Part shown: positions 36,348 through 44,334 of the stretch, one piece after another | How the letters are laid out: the number at the start of each line of letters is the position of its first letter | How positions within the stretch are numbered: position 1 is the first letter of the stretch | Assembly: GCA_946887075.1 (NCBI GenBank) | Contig: CAMPKA010000001.1 | Span: 289,819-353,818 of the forward strand | DNA from: an uncultured Salinimicrobium sp. | Lineage (GTDB): Bacteria; Bacteroidota; Bacteroidia; Flavobacteriales; Flavobacteriaceae | DNA length: 64,000 bases | Direction: 5' to 3' | Translations under genes and position numbers: made by a program | Notes under the pieces: model-generated | Told to the model about the DNA's origin: nothing | The model's input: only the letters and a program-made list of their open reading frames with translations | Databases searched by the model: none

Positions 36348-36530
36348 TTTTTTTTACTAAAATACAAATTGAAACAACAAATAAAGCAAGCCTCGGGGTA
36401 GTTAACGAAATGCGAATAATGCAGATAAGGATGAAGGCCTAAGAAAAAACAAGAGAAAAGTGATTGAAATGAACAATACCTTTAAGTATTTTATAACATT
36501 TTATTATTCCCCTTCCACTCCATTATTTTT

Positions 36531-36538
36531 TAATTTTG
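36531..36538 (+). promoter_or_regulatory. -7 promoter box of sod
   Basis: TAATTTTG followed by C, matching TAnnTTTG, 37 bp before the ATG at 36576. The leader is A-rich with no Shine-Dalgarno. The 36348-36575 gap holds nothing else that I can identify. Confidence 0.55.
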
Positions 36539-36575
36539 CGGGAATCGGAATTAGTAACAATTAAACCAAAAAATT

Positions 36576-37184
36576 ATGGCTTTTGAACTTCCTAAACTTA
36601 AATATTCCTTCGACGCACTCGAACCTCATATCGATGCGAAGACCATGGAGATACACCATGATAAACATCATGCAGGCTACACCTCTAAACTAAATGACGC
36701 CATAAAGGGGACTGACATGGAAGGAAAAACGATAGAAAACATCCTCAATAACCTCGATATGGATAACAGTGCTGTAAGAAACAATGGGGGAGGATATTTC
36801 AATCATAACCTTTTTTGGGAAATAATGTCCCCAGATGGAGGAGGACGTCCTAAGGGAGAACTGGCAGCCGCATTGGAAAAGAAGTTTGGATCATTCGAAG
36901 CATTTAAGGACGCCTTTTCCAAAGCTGGTGCGACACAGTTCGGGTCAGGATGGGCCTGGCTTTGTGTTCAGGAGGGCGGAAGTGTAGAGGTTTGCTCGAC
37001 AGCCAATCAGGACAACCCCCTGATGCCGGGAATTGGATGCGGAGGAACGCCTATTCTGGGCATGGACGTTTGGGAGCATGCCTATTACCTGAAATACCAG
37101 AACCAGCGGCCAGCCTATATTGAAGCCTTCTTCAATGTAATCAATTGGGAGGAGGTATCAAGACGATATGCTCAGCTGAAGTAA
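36576..37184 (+). CDS. sodB: superoxide dismutase (Fe/Mn family)
   Basis: Detoxifies superoxide to hydrogen peroxide and oxygen. 202 aa, no signal peptide, so cytosolic. Metal ligands: His in IHHDKHHAGYTSKL (first helix), His in NNGGGYFNHNLFWE, and Asp/His in GMDVWEHAYYLKY. Glycine-rich GGGYFNHN and QPDNPL-like NQDNPLMPG are typical. Iron or manganese preference cannot be settled from these motifs. A strong bidirectional terminator follows, with the second small RNA gene convergent behind it. Confidence 0.96.
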   Translation: MAFELPKLKYSFDALEPHIDAKTMEIHHDKHHAGYTSKLNDAIKGTDMEGKTIENILNNLDMDNSAVRNNGGGYFNHNLFWEIMSPDGGGRPKGELAAALEKKFGSFEAFKDAFSKAGATQFGSGWAWLCVQEGGSVEVCSTANQDNPLMPGIGCGGTPILGMDVWEHAYYLKYQNQRPAYIEAFFNVINWEEVSRRYAQLK

Positions 37185-37213
37185 CAACTCCGTCGGGAGA
37201 TCGAACATAGAGT

Positions 37214-37247
37214 AAAACGGCCGGATGCATAATCCGGCCGTTTTTTT
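37214..37247 (+). terminator. bidirectional terminator between sod and small RNA copy 2
   Basis: Perfect 10-bp stem ACGGCCGGAT/ATCCGGCCGT with a 5-nt loop, TTTTTTT on the plus side and AAAA on the other, 30 bp after the sod stop. Confidence 0.85.
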
Positions 37248-37255
37248 ATTAAATA

Positions 37256-37327
37256 GGAAAAGGTGGAGAGTTTCCACCTTTTCCTGCCCCAAATCTACCA
37301 TGAACTTAACCTACTTATGTTATGGCA
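37256..37327 (-). ncRNA. candidate small RNA, copy 2
   Basis: About 71 nt on the minus strand. Bases 37285-37327 equal the 43-nt core of copy 1 base for base. The 3' end is a perfect 12-bp stem GGAAAAGGTGGA/TCCACCTTTTCC (37256-37267 and 37273-37284) with a 5-nt loop, the same fold as copy 1 with two changed pairs. It lacks a long U tract, but the sod terminator lies directly behind it and works in this direction too. A -7-like TACATTAG (37331-37338) and the TGAAAGCT box (37354-37361) precede it. No ORF of note. Confidence 0.68.
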
Positions 37328-37330
37328 ATA

Positions 37331-37361
37331 CTAATGTAGAAAAACTGGGCCGAAGCTTTCA
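37331..37361 (-). promoter_or_regulatory. promoter of small RNA copy 2
   Basis: Minus strand TGAAAGCT (37361-37354) and TACATTAG (37338-37331), placed as in copy 1 (27 against 25 nt from box to core). Before the box, both copies also share ATCTAAAA. Confidence 0.45.
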
Positions 37362-37439
37362 TTTTTTTAGATCAAGTACCGGTAAATCAGTTTAACATCC
37401 CATTGCGGCCGGCGCATGTAAGAAATGGAAAACAAAAGG

Positions 37440-39155
37440 CTAATGATCCAAAGATTCCAGGATCTGAATCTCTTCGCGTAGGTCCTTCAATTTGAGCTGA
37501 AGGGAACTGATGCCCCGGAATTGATTCATTTCCACGCTGTAGACCGCCTGGAGGAACTGCGACCTGTCAAGCAGTTCCAACTTTTTTCCGAGACTGAATC
37601 CCACCGCAGGAGGTAAGGACCTGTCGTTTTTACGGAGCACACACCGTAAATGTTTACCGGATTTTCCAATCACCCTTCCTTCACCGCGCAAGCGCCGGCT
37701 AAGAAAAAGTGGGGCAGCATTCCCAGGGCCAAAAGGTTCAAATTGTTTCAGGATGCGATAAAACTTAGGAGTAATATCTTCAGGTTCGATTTCCAAATCG
37801 ATCTGCAACTCTGCCGTCAGGAGGTTTCGGTCTATGGTTGAAGCCACAATTTCCTCAAATTTCCTTTTGAAATCGTGATACTTTTCCCGGACAAGAGTAA
37901 GTCCCGCGGCATATTTATGGCCTCCGAATTGTTCGATATGGTCCTTACAACTTTCCAGAGCGTCATAGACATCGAAACCTTTCACGGATCGTGCCGAGGC
38001 AGCTAGTTTTTCCCCGCTCCTGGTAAAGACCAGGGTGGGGCGGTAATAGGTTTCGGTAAGCCTGGAGGCAACAATCCCGATTACTCCTTTATGCCAATCT
38101 TCCCGATAAACAACAGTGGTAAGGCGATCCTGTTCCTGAAGTTCTTCAATCTGAGCAAGAGCCTCTTCAGTGATGGTTCTGTCTGCTTCTCTCCGGGCAA
38201 GATTAAAAGCTTCGACCTCCCTGGCAATAGAGAAGGCCTTCTGTTCATTTTCTTCCATGAGGAGATCCACAGCATGGAGTCCATGTTTCATTCTTCCTGC
38301 TGCATTTATCCTGGGGGCGATGACGAAATTCACCTCCGTCATACTCACCTCTTTCCTTCCTGACAGTTCCAGGATCGCCTTTAATCCCGGACGGGGGGAA
38401 ACATTGATAAGCCGGAGTCCATGAAAAGCCAGAATTCGGTTTTCTCCCGTTACAGGCACAATATCTGCCCCGACAGCAGTGGCTACCAGATCGAGATAAG
38501 GTAGCAGGGTTTCGAAAGCTTCTTCTCTTGCCTGGGTGAGTGCCTGGAGAAGCTTAAAACCAACACCACATCCGCACAGTTCCTTATAGGGATAGGAGCA
38601 ATCCTTCCTTTTTGGATCCAGGACCGCGACAGCCCGAGGTAAAATTTCACCGGGCCTGTGGTGATCACAGATGATAAAATCTATTCCCTTTTCCCTTGCG
38701 TAGTCAATCTTGTCCACGGCTTTTATACCGCAGTCAAGGGCGATAATCAACCCGACATCATTATCGGAAGCAAAGTCGATCCCTTTCACAGAAATCCCGT
38801 AACCTTCGTTGTATCTATCTGGGATATAAGAGGCAACATTGGCCCCGCGATTCTTTAGAAAAGTGGTCATCATGGCTACACTGGTGGTCCCGTCGACATC
38901 ATAGTCGCCATAGACCAGGATATTTTCTCGATCTTGAATAGCCCTGAGAATCCTTGGGACAGCCAGTTCCATATCCTTCATCAGGAAAGGGTCGTGCAAG
39001 TCCTTCAGGTCAGGCCTGAAAAACCGTTTAGCCGAATCAAAGCTGTTGATCCCCCTCTGAGCCAGTAAAGCTGCAATCGGAGTTTCTATTCCGAGAGCAT
39101 CGCAAAGATGGGCGACCGTAAGGGGATCGGGTTTGGGTTTACTACTCCAGCGCAT
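37440..39155 (-). CDS. recJ: single-stranded-DNA-specific exonuclease RecJ
   Basis: 5'-to-3' exonuclease for recombination and mismatch repair. Start at 39155 (MRWSSKPKPDP) rather than the upstream in-frame Met. DHH-family motifs are in order: VYGDYDVDGTTSVAMM, ALDCGIKAVD, ICDHHRPG with the DHH triad and, in the second domain, GGHKYAAGLTL. Length 571 aa is normal. It follows rsmI by 102 bp on the same strand; a unit of the unknown coiled-coil gene, rsmI and recJ is likely. Confidence 0.95.
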   Translation of the reverse strand: MRWSSKPKPDPLTVAHLCDALGIETPIAALLAQRGINSFDSAKRFFRPDLKDLHDPFLMKDMELAVPRILRAIQDRENILVYGDYDVDGTTSVAMMTTFLKNRGANVASYIPDRYNEGYGISVKGIDFASDNDVGLIIALDCGIKAVDKIDYAREKGIDFIICDHHRPGEILPRAVAVLDPKRKDCSYPYKELCGCGVGFKLLQALTQAREEAFETLLPYLDLVATAVGADIVPVTGENRILAFHGLRLINVSPRPGLKAILELSGRKEVSMTEVNFVIAPRINAAGRMKHGLHAVDLLMEENEQKAFSIAREVEAFNLARREADRTITEEALAQIEELQEQDRLTTVVYREDWHKGVIGIVASRLTETYYRPTLVFTRSGEKLAASARSVKGFDVYDALESCKDHIEQFGGHKYAAGLTLVREKYHDFKRKFEEIVASTIDRNLLTAELQIDLEIEPEDITPKFYRILKQFEPFGPGNAAPLFLSRRLRGEGRVIGKSGKHLRCVLRKNDRSLPPAVGFSLGKKLELLDRSQFLQAVYSVEMNQFRGISSLQLKLKDLREEIQILESLDH

Positions 39156-39257
39156 AACAGGGATTGTTCTTGATCGTTCTTTCCAGTCCTGAGACTGAAG
39201 AATTAATTCCAAATATAAAATTTCATGGGATCTGTCCGGATTAAAATTCGTGGATTT

Positions 39258-39935
39258 CTATTTGTTTTTCGATCCCGAGATGACCACCACAAATTCGCCC
39301 TTCGGAGAACTTTCGGAAAAATGCCGAATCAATTCCTGCACTTCCCCCCGAAGCGTTTCCTCATGAATCTTTGAAATCTCCCTGGTCACTGCTATCTTAC
39401 GTTCCGGACCGAAAAATTCCGCGATGTGTTCCAAGGTTCGATTCAGCTTATGAGGAGATTCAAAAATGACTATGGTCCTGGTCTCCTGGGAAAGTAACTG
39501 GAGGCGTGTGTTCCTTCCCTTCTTCACCGGAAGAAAGCCTTCGAAGACAAATTTGTCACATGGGAGCCCGCTCATAACAAGGGCGGGAACAAATGCAGTA
39601 GGTCCTGGAAGACACTCCACCCTAATCCCGGCTTCGATGCACGACCTGACCAGAAGAAAGCCGGGGTCGCTAATACCCGGAGTGCCCGCATCACTGATCA
39701 AAGCCATTTCCTTTCCTTGAAGTAATTGCCGGATGGTAGGCTCAAGAATCCGGTGTTCATTGTGCATATGATGACTCTGCATCGGGGTGCCGATCTCGAA
39801 ATGACGGAGGAGTTTCAGACTCGTCCTGGTGTCTTCGGCAAGAATCAGGTCCACTTCCTTCAGAATGCGAATGGCCCGAAAGGTCATGTCTTCAAGATTG
39901 CCTATCGGTGTGGGGACAAGATAAAGTTTGGACAT
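39258..39935 (-). CDS. rsmI: 16S rRNA (cytidine1402-2'-O)-methyltransferase
   Basis: S-adenosylmethionine-dependent methyltransferase of the tetrapyrrole methylase fold, 225 aa. LVPTPIGNLEDMTFRAIRIL, AEDTRTSLKLL, SDAGTPGISDPGFLLV and FEGFLPVKKGRNTRL are diagnostic. It starts 7 bp after the upstream unknown gene. C-terminal GEFVVVISG is normal for the family. Confidence 0.95.
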   Translation of the reverse strand: MSKLYLVPTPIGNLEDMTFRAIRILKEVDLILAEDTRTSLKLLRHFEIGTPMQSHHMHNEHRILEPTIRQLLQGKEMALISDAGTPGISDPGFLLVRSCIEAGIRVECLPGPTAFVPALVMSGLPCDKFVFEGFLPVKKGRNTRLQLLSQETRTIVIFESPHKLNRTLEHIAEFFGPERKIAVTREISKIHEETLRGEVQELIRHFSESSPKGEFVVVISGSKNK

Positions 39936-39942
39936 GGAGTTG

Positions 39943-40725
39943 CTACTCGTACTTCTTTTCCACTATGGTCAGAAAACGACTTTCGTAATCTTCTTTTCCT
40001 TCCCAGTTGTCGTAATCCGGTTTCACCATATTGGCTATAAAATTAAGAGCCTCCTCCTTTGACCGAATGGTACTGAGTTGCGAGAGGACCCGGTTGTAAT
40101 CGGCAGAACTTCCGTCGAAAAGGTGTTTGATAAAGGCGATTCTGTCATTGACCCCGATATTGATCCCTCTTTTCAGGCTCTCATTGAGTGATTTCGGCTT
40201 GGAGGGATTCTGCCCGTTGCTTCCCACTGGTTCAAATTGAGGAAGTTTATCATAATGTATTCCTCCGATATCCTCCATATCGGACTTCTTGTAATCTTTC
40301 CGCTCCAGATGGGCGAAAAGATCGTCAACTTGTCTTGTTTCCGGAGGCATCTGAGCAACTATATCCTTGATCTTTTCCGTATTGGGTTCTGTAATGGCTT
40401 CAGACTCATCATTAAATTCCATCCCTGTAGGCGCATATTCGTCCTCGGAAGTAGGAGCATCCTGAGCGGACACCGGTTCAGTCACTTTTTGTGCCACAGA
40501 ACTCTCTACCTTTTGTTTAGGAGGAGGAGCAGAAACAGCCTGGGCAGTTTTTACTATTTCTGATTCCCGGAATAGGTTCGATTCGGTAAAATGAAGTACT
40601 GTCAGCTGCTCATATAGCCTTTTTGCGAGCTCTTTTAATTCCCCTGTGGCGATATGGTCATGGTCTTTTAGAAGGCTTACCTTCTCTGCCAAAGCGACAA
40701 GTTCTTCTTTGAGTTGCTTTTTCAT
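39943..40725 (-). CDS. hypothetical coiled-coil protein conserved-looking in the rsmI operon
   Basis: Start at 40725 (MKKQLKEELVALAEKV) gives 260 aa; the in-frame Met 24 codons upstream lies in the divergent promoter region. The N-terminal 60 residues form heptad-like helix (LKEELVALAEKVSLL; LKELAKRLYEQLTVL). The middle, about residues 70-155, is low-complexity and acidic (APPPKQKVESSVAQ; APTSEDEYAPTG). The C-terminal third is folded-looking and basic/helical (RGINIGVNDRIAFIKHLFDGS; YNRVLSQLSTIRSKEEALNFI; WEGKEDYESRFLTIVEKKY). No signal or membrane segment. I do not recognise a family with a known role. It is the first gene before rsmI (7 bp). Confidence 0.75.
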   Translation of the reverse strand: MKKQLKEELVALAEKVSLLKDHDHIATGELKELAKRLYEQLTVLHFTESNLFRESEIVKTAQAVSAPPPKQKVESSVAQKVTEPVSAQDAPTSEDEYAPTGMEFNDESEAITEPNTEKIKDIVAQMPPETRQVDDLFAHLERKDYKKSDMEDIGGIHYDKLPQFEPVGSNGQNPSKPKSLNESLKRGINIGVNDRIAFIKHLFDGSSADYNRVLSQLSTIRSKEEALNFIANMVKPDYDNWEGKEDYESRFLTIVEKKYE

Positions 40726-40820
40726 AACTTTTGAGGATCGGAAAGATTCCGATTGCAATTTTGGTAAATTTGTGTCACCTTTAACGCAAGTGACCAATTT
40801 TTGGTCTTTAAAATTACAAA

Positions 40821-41486
40821 ATGTTTCTCGAAAATACGGTAAATCACAAGGAGCAATTTGGCTGGATCGAAGTTATTTGTGGCTCGATGTTCTCGGGAAA
40901 GACGGAAGAGCTTATCAGGAGACTGAAACGGGCAAAATTTGCCAAACAGAAGGTTGAGATCTTCAAGCCCGCAATTGATACCCGCTATAACGAGGAGATG
41001 GTTGTATCTCATGACGACAACGAAATACGTTCCACTCCTGTCCCAGCTGCTGCAAATATTCGTCTATTGGCGGACGATTGTGACGTGGTGGGAATAGACG
41101 AAGCCCAGTTTTTTGACGACGAAATCGTGAGCGTATGCAATGACCTGGCCAACCGGGGAGTGCGGGTAATTATAGCCGGATTGGACATGGATTTTAAAGG
41201 AAATCCCTTTGGTCCTATGCCTAATCTTATGGCCACCGCTGAATATGTCACTAAAGTTCATGCCGTTTGCACCAGAACCGGAAATCTTGCCCAGTACAGC
41301 TACCGTAAAACCAGAAATGAAGACCTTGTTCTTCTTGGCGAGACCGAAGAATATGAACCTCTAAGTCGGGCTGCCTTCTACAAGGCAAGGCTCCGGGAAA
41401 AAATACGTGATTTTGAGGTGAGAGATCCCCAGGAGATCAGAGATAAAAGAAGCGAGCATGCCGAAAGCCAGGGAGACCGTACTTGA
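40821..41486 (+). CDS. tdk: thymidine kinase
   Basis: Phosphorylates thymidine with ATP for salvage. 221 aa. P-loop [15 protein letters not shown], Walker B-like GIDEAQFF, and the substrate lasso region after [14 protein letters not shown]. The structural zinc site of type II thymidine kinases, normally four Cys/His, is reduced: only the first Cys of CTRTGN is kept and the C-terminal pair is gone, so the protein probably does not bind zinc. The 3' end overlaps alr by 29 bp in another frame. Confidence 0.94.
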   Translation: MFLENTVNHKEQFGWIEVICGSMFSGKTEELIRRLKRAKFAKQKVEIFKPAIDTRYNEEMVVSHDDNEIRSTPVPAAANIRLLADDCDVVGIDEAQFFDDEIVSVCNDLANRGVRVIIAGLDMDFKGNPFGPMPNLMATAEYVTKVHAVCTRTGNLAQYSYRKTRNEDLVLLGETEEYEPLSRAAFYKARLREKIRDFEVRDPQEIRDKRSEHAESQGDRT

Positions 41487-42567
41487 AATAGATCTAAATG
41501 CTTTAGAGCATAATTACCAGTACCTGCGATCCAAGATACAGGAAGGGGTGAAATTGATGGCCGTGGTCAAGGCATTTGGTTATGGCAGCGATGTCGTTGA
41601 GGTCGCTCAAAAACTTGCCGCTCTCGGAGCCGATTATCTTGCTGTTGCCTATACCTCCGAAGGTAAGCACCTCCGGAATGCCGGAATCGAGCTCCCGATT
41701 CTGGTGCTGCATCCGCAATCGGTTAATTTTGAGGAGCTCATCGAATATGGCCTGGAGCCAAGCCTGTATAGCGAGTTCGTTCTTAGGGAATTCATACATA
41801 CCGCTTCGAAATCCGGACAGAAAGGTTATCCGGTTCACATCAAGTTCAATACCGGCTTGAACAGGCTCGGGTTTTCTGAAGATGAGGTAATTATGGTAAG
41901 GGATTACCTGTTGGAGTCCAATGCAGTGAAAGCAGCTTCCTTTTTTTCTCATCTGGCGGCAAGCGAAGATTGGAAGGAACGGGATTTCACGCTAGCTCAG
42001 ATTCACACCTTCAGGAGAATCGCTTCCTATCTTTTCCATGAAATCGGCTATAAGCCCCTGCTTCATATCAGTAATACCTCGGGCATATTCAACTATCCGA
42101 AATCGAACTTCGACATGGTGCGGTCAGGGATCGGCCTGTATGGATTCTCGAACGATCCCGAACTGGATCGGAACCTGAGGCCGATTGGGACCCTTAAAAC
42201 TATCATATCCCAGATCCACTACCTGGAGGCAGGAGAAACCGTAGGTTATAACCGGGCATTCCGGGCGAAAGGAGTTACACAAACTGCTACGCTTCCCATC
42301 GGGCATGCGGATGGAATTAACCGGCAATATGGGAATGGCAAAGCCGGTGTTATTGTCAATGGACAATATGCCCCGATCATTGGAAATGTCTGTATGGATA
42401 TGATCATGGTCGACGTCACTGGAATTCCTTGCGAAGAAGGAGATGAAGTGATTATCTTCGGAGGTCCACAGCATGCTGTGGAACTGGCCAGCAAGGGAGG
42501 GACTATCTCCTATGAATTGATTACGGGAATTTCACAAAGAGTAAAAAGAATGATCGTAAGGAATTAA
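41458..42567 (+). CDS. alr: alanine racemase
   Basis: PLP enzyme that makes D-alanine for the cell wall. 369 aa. PLP-lysine segment [28 protein letters not shown], the second catalytic Tyr in [12 protein letters not shown] and the C-terminal [13 protein letters not shown]. The start lies 29 bp inside tdk; the ATG at 41458 ([20 protein letters not shown]) fits the usual N-terminus. No signal peptide. Confidence 0.95.
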   Translation: MPKARETVLEIDLNALEHNYQYLRSKIQEGVKLMAVVKAFGYGSDVVEVAQKLAALGADYLAVAYTSEGKHLRNAGIELPILVLHPQSVNFEELIEYGLEPSLYSEFVLREFIHTASKSGQKGYPVHIKFNTGLNRLGFSEDEVIMVRDYLLESNAVKAASFFSHLAASEDWKERDFTLAQIHTFRRIASYLFHEIGYKPLLHISNTSGIFNYPKSNFDMVRSGIGLYGFSNDPELDRNLRPIGTLKTIISQIHYLEAGETVGYNRAFRAKGVTQTATLPIGHADGINRQYGNGKAGVIVNGQYAPIIGNVCMDMIMVDVTGIPCEEGDEVIIFGGPQHAVELASKGGTISYELITGISQRVKRMIVRN

Positions 42568-42609
42568 TTCTTAACTTCGGCTGAAAAGCTTATCAATAAA
42601 AAAGAAAAA

Positions 42610-43044
42610 ATGGGATTCTTCAAAGATTTTAAGGCTTTTCTGATGAAAGGTGACATTATCGCCCTGGCCACAGCAGTCGTTATCGGAGCGGCTTTTAACA
42701 AGATCATCTCTTCTGTGGTGGCCGATATCATTATGCCGCTGATCGGAGTCATAACAGGTGGAGCTGATTTTTCTTCCCAATTTATCGCTCTTGACGGACG
42801 GACCTACGATTCACTTGAGGCTGCCCAGGAGGCTGAGGCAGCTGTTCTGACTTACGGAAACGTGATACAGGCCATCATTTATTTTGTCATCGTTGCTTTT
42901 TTTATATTTCTCGTGCTCCGGGCATATGAGAGAACCAAAAAAGCCAAGGAAGCTCCCAAGGTTGCTGAACCCAAGGGTCCCAGTCAGGAGGAGCTTCTGA
43001 CACAGATCAGGGACGAACTGAAAAATCTGAATTCCAGACCATAA
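42610..43044 (+). CDS. mscL: large-conductance mechanosensitive channel
   Basis: Pentameric emergency-release channel of the inner membrane. 144 aa: [19 protein letters not shown] and [17 protein letters not shown] are the classic N-terminal helix and first membrane span; the second span is [15 protein letters not shown]. The loop between them is longer than in E. coli (includes [18 protein letters not shown]), a common form in Bacteroidota. The C-terminal cytoplasmic helix ends [11 protein letters not shown]. It follows alr by 42 bp and ends in a terminator. Confidence 0.95.
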   Translation: MGFFKDFKAFLMKGDIIALATAVVIGAAFNKIISSVVADIIMPLIGVITGGADFSSQFIALDGRTYDSLEAAQEAEAAVLTYGNVIQAIIYFVIVAFFIFLVLRAYERTKKAKEAPKVAEPKGPSQEELLTQIRDELKNLNSRP

Positions 43045-43087
43045 ATTCTAGACATCCGCAGACCGCTGCACTACATCCTTAACCTAA

Positions 43088-43115
43088 AACCACGCTTCCA
43101 GCGTGGTTCTTTTTT
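43088..43115 (+). terminator. terminator after mscL
   Basis: AACCACGC/GCGTGGTT stem with a 5-nt loop, then C and TTTTTT, about 45 bp after the stop. Confidence 0.85.
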
Positions 43116-43210
43116 GGTCATATATTTAACACAGGGGAGAAAATGGTTACAAATGTTATTAGCCTCCATTTTTTCCCGGAATTTCCTAGGGTCTAATTCC
43201 AAAGGCTGAC

Positions 43211-43218
43211 TACCTTTG
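43211..43218 (+). promoter_or_regulatory. -7 promoter box of asd
   Basis: TACCTTTG followed by C, matching TAnnTTTG, 42 bp before the ATG at 43261. The -33 element is weak. Confidence 0.5.
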
Positions 43219-43260
43219 CCCCGAATAAAATAGGTCAGGACCCATTAAATTTTTAAAACT

Positions 43261-44250
43261 ATGAAAGTAGCAGTTGTTGGCGCCACTGGTATGGTAGGCG
43301 AAGTAATGCTTAAAATTCTTGAAGAAAGAAATTTCCCCGTCACCGCGTTGTTACCGGTAGCTTCACAAAGATCGGTAGGAAAAAAAATTGTCTTTCGAGG
43401 GAAGGAGCACCAGGTTATCGGGATGGAGACCGCTGTCAATGAGAAACCTGATCTGGCCCTGTTTTCGGCAGGCGGAGAGACTTCCAAGGAATGGGCACCC
43501 AGATTCGCGGCATCGGGTACGATAGTCATTGACAATTCTTCCGCATGGAGAATGGACAAAGATAAAAAGCTAATCGTCCCTGAGATCAATGCGAGCAGTT
43601 TGACTCCTGAAGACCGAATTATTGCCAATCCCAATTGTTCCACTATTCAGATGGTGATGGCGCTTTACCCGCTCCACAAAAGGTACCGCATCAGAAGGGT
43701 TATTGTTTCCACCTATCAATCCATCACCGGAACCGGACAAAAGGCGGTTAAACAACTTGAAAATGAATACACCGGATCCCAGGGAGAAATGGCCTATCCT
43801 TACCCGATCCACCGCAATGCCATTCCGCATTGCGATGTCTTCGAAGAGAATGGATACACTAAGGAGGAGATGAAACTGACAAGAGAGACAAAGAAGATCC
43901 TGAACGACGATTCGGTAGAGGTCACGGCCACGGCAGTACGAATACCCGTAGTGGGGGGTCATAGTGAAGCTATCAATGTGGAATTTGAGCAAGAATTCGA
44001 TTTGAGCGAGGTAAAAAGACTCTTGAAGGAGTTTCCTGGAGTAGCGCTGCAGGACAATATAGACGTCAATAGTTATCCGATGCCGATCTATGCCGAAGGC
44101 AAAGATGAGGTCTTTGTGGGAAGGATCCGGAAGGACTTTTCAAAACCCAATGCACTAAATATGTGGGTGGTAGCCGACAACCTGAGAAAGGGAGCAGCAA
44201 CCAATGCGATCCAGATAGCAGAATACCTCCAGGAAAAGAGCCTGCTCTAA
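43261..44250 (+). CDS. asd: aspartate-semialdehyde dehydrogenase
   Basis: Makes aspartate semialdehyde from aspartyl phosphate, a branch point to lysine/diaminopimelate, methionine and threonine. 329 aa. NADP-binding VVGATGMVGEVMLKIL, catalytic Cys in ANPNCSTIQMVMAL, Gln in STYQSITGTGQ, and His in GGHSEAINVEF. It has its own promoter box and lies 84 bp before the prolyl oligopeptidase. Confidence 0.96.
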   Translation: MKVAVVGATGMVGEVMLKILEERNFPVTALLPVASQRSVGKKIVFRGKEHQVIGMETAVNEKPDLALFSAGGETSKEWAPRFAASGTIVIDNSSAWRMDKDKKLIVPEINASSLTPEDRIIANPNCSTIQMVMALYPLHKRYRIRRVIVSTYQSITGTGQKAVKQLENEYTGSQGEMAYPYPIHRNAIPHCDVFEENGYTKEEMKLTRETKKILNDDSVEVTATAVRIPVVGGHSEAINVEFEQEFDLSEVKRLLKEFPGVALQDNIDVNSYPMPIYAEGKDEVFVGRIRKDFSKPNALNMWVVADNLRKGAATNAIQIAEYLQEKSLL

Positions 44251-44334
44251 TACACCCCGTAGAGTCGTTTCAATTTTCAGGATCAGGGATTGAAGATTTT
44301 GATTATTTTTAGACACAGACCAAAACCTGAAGTT

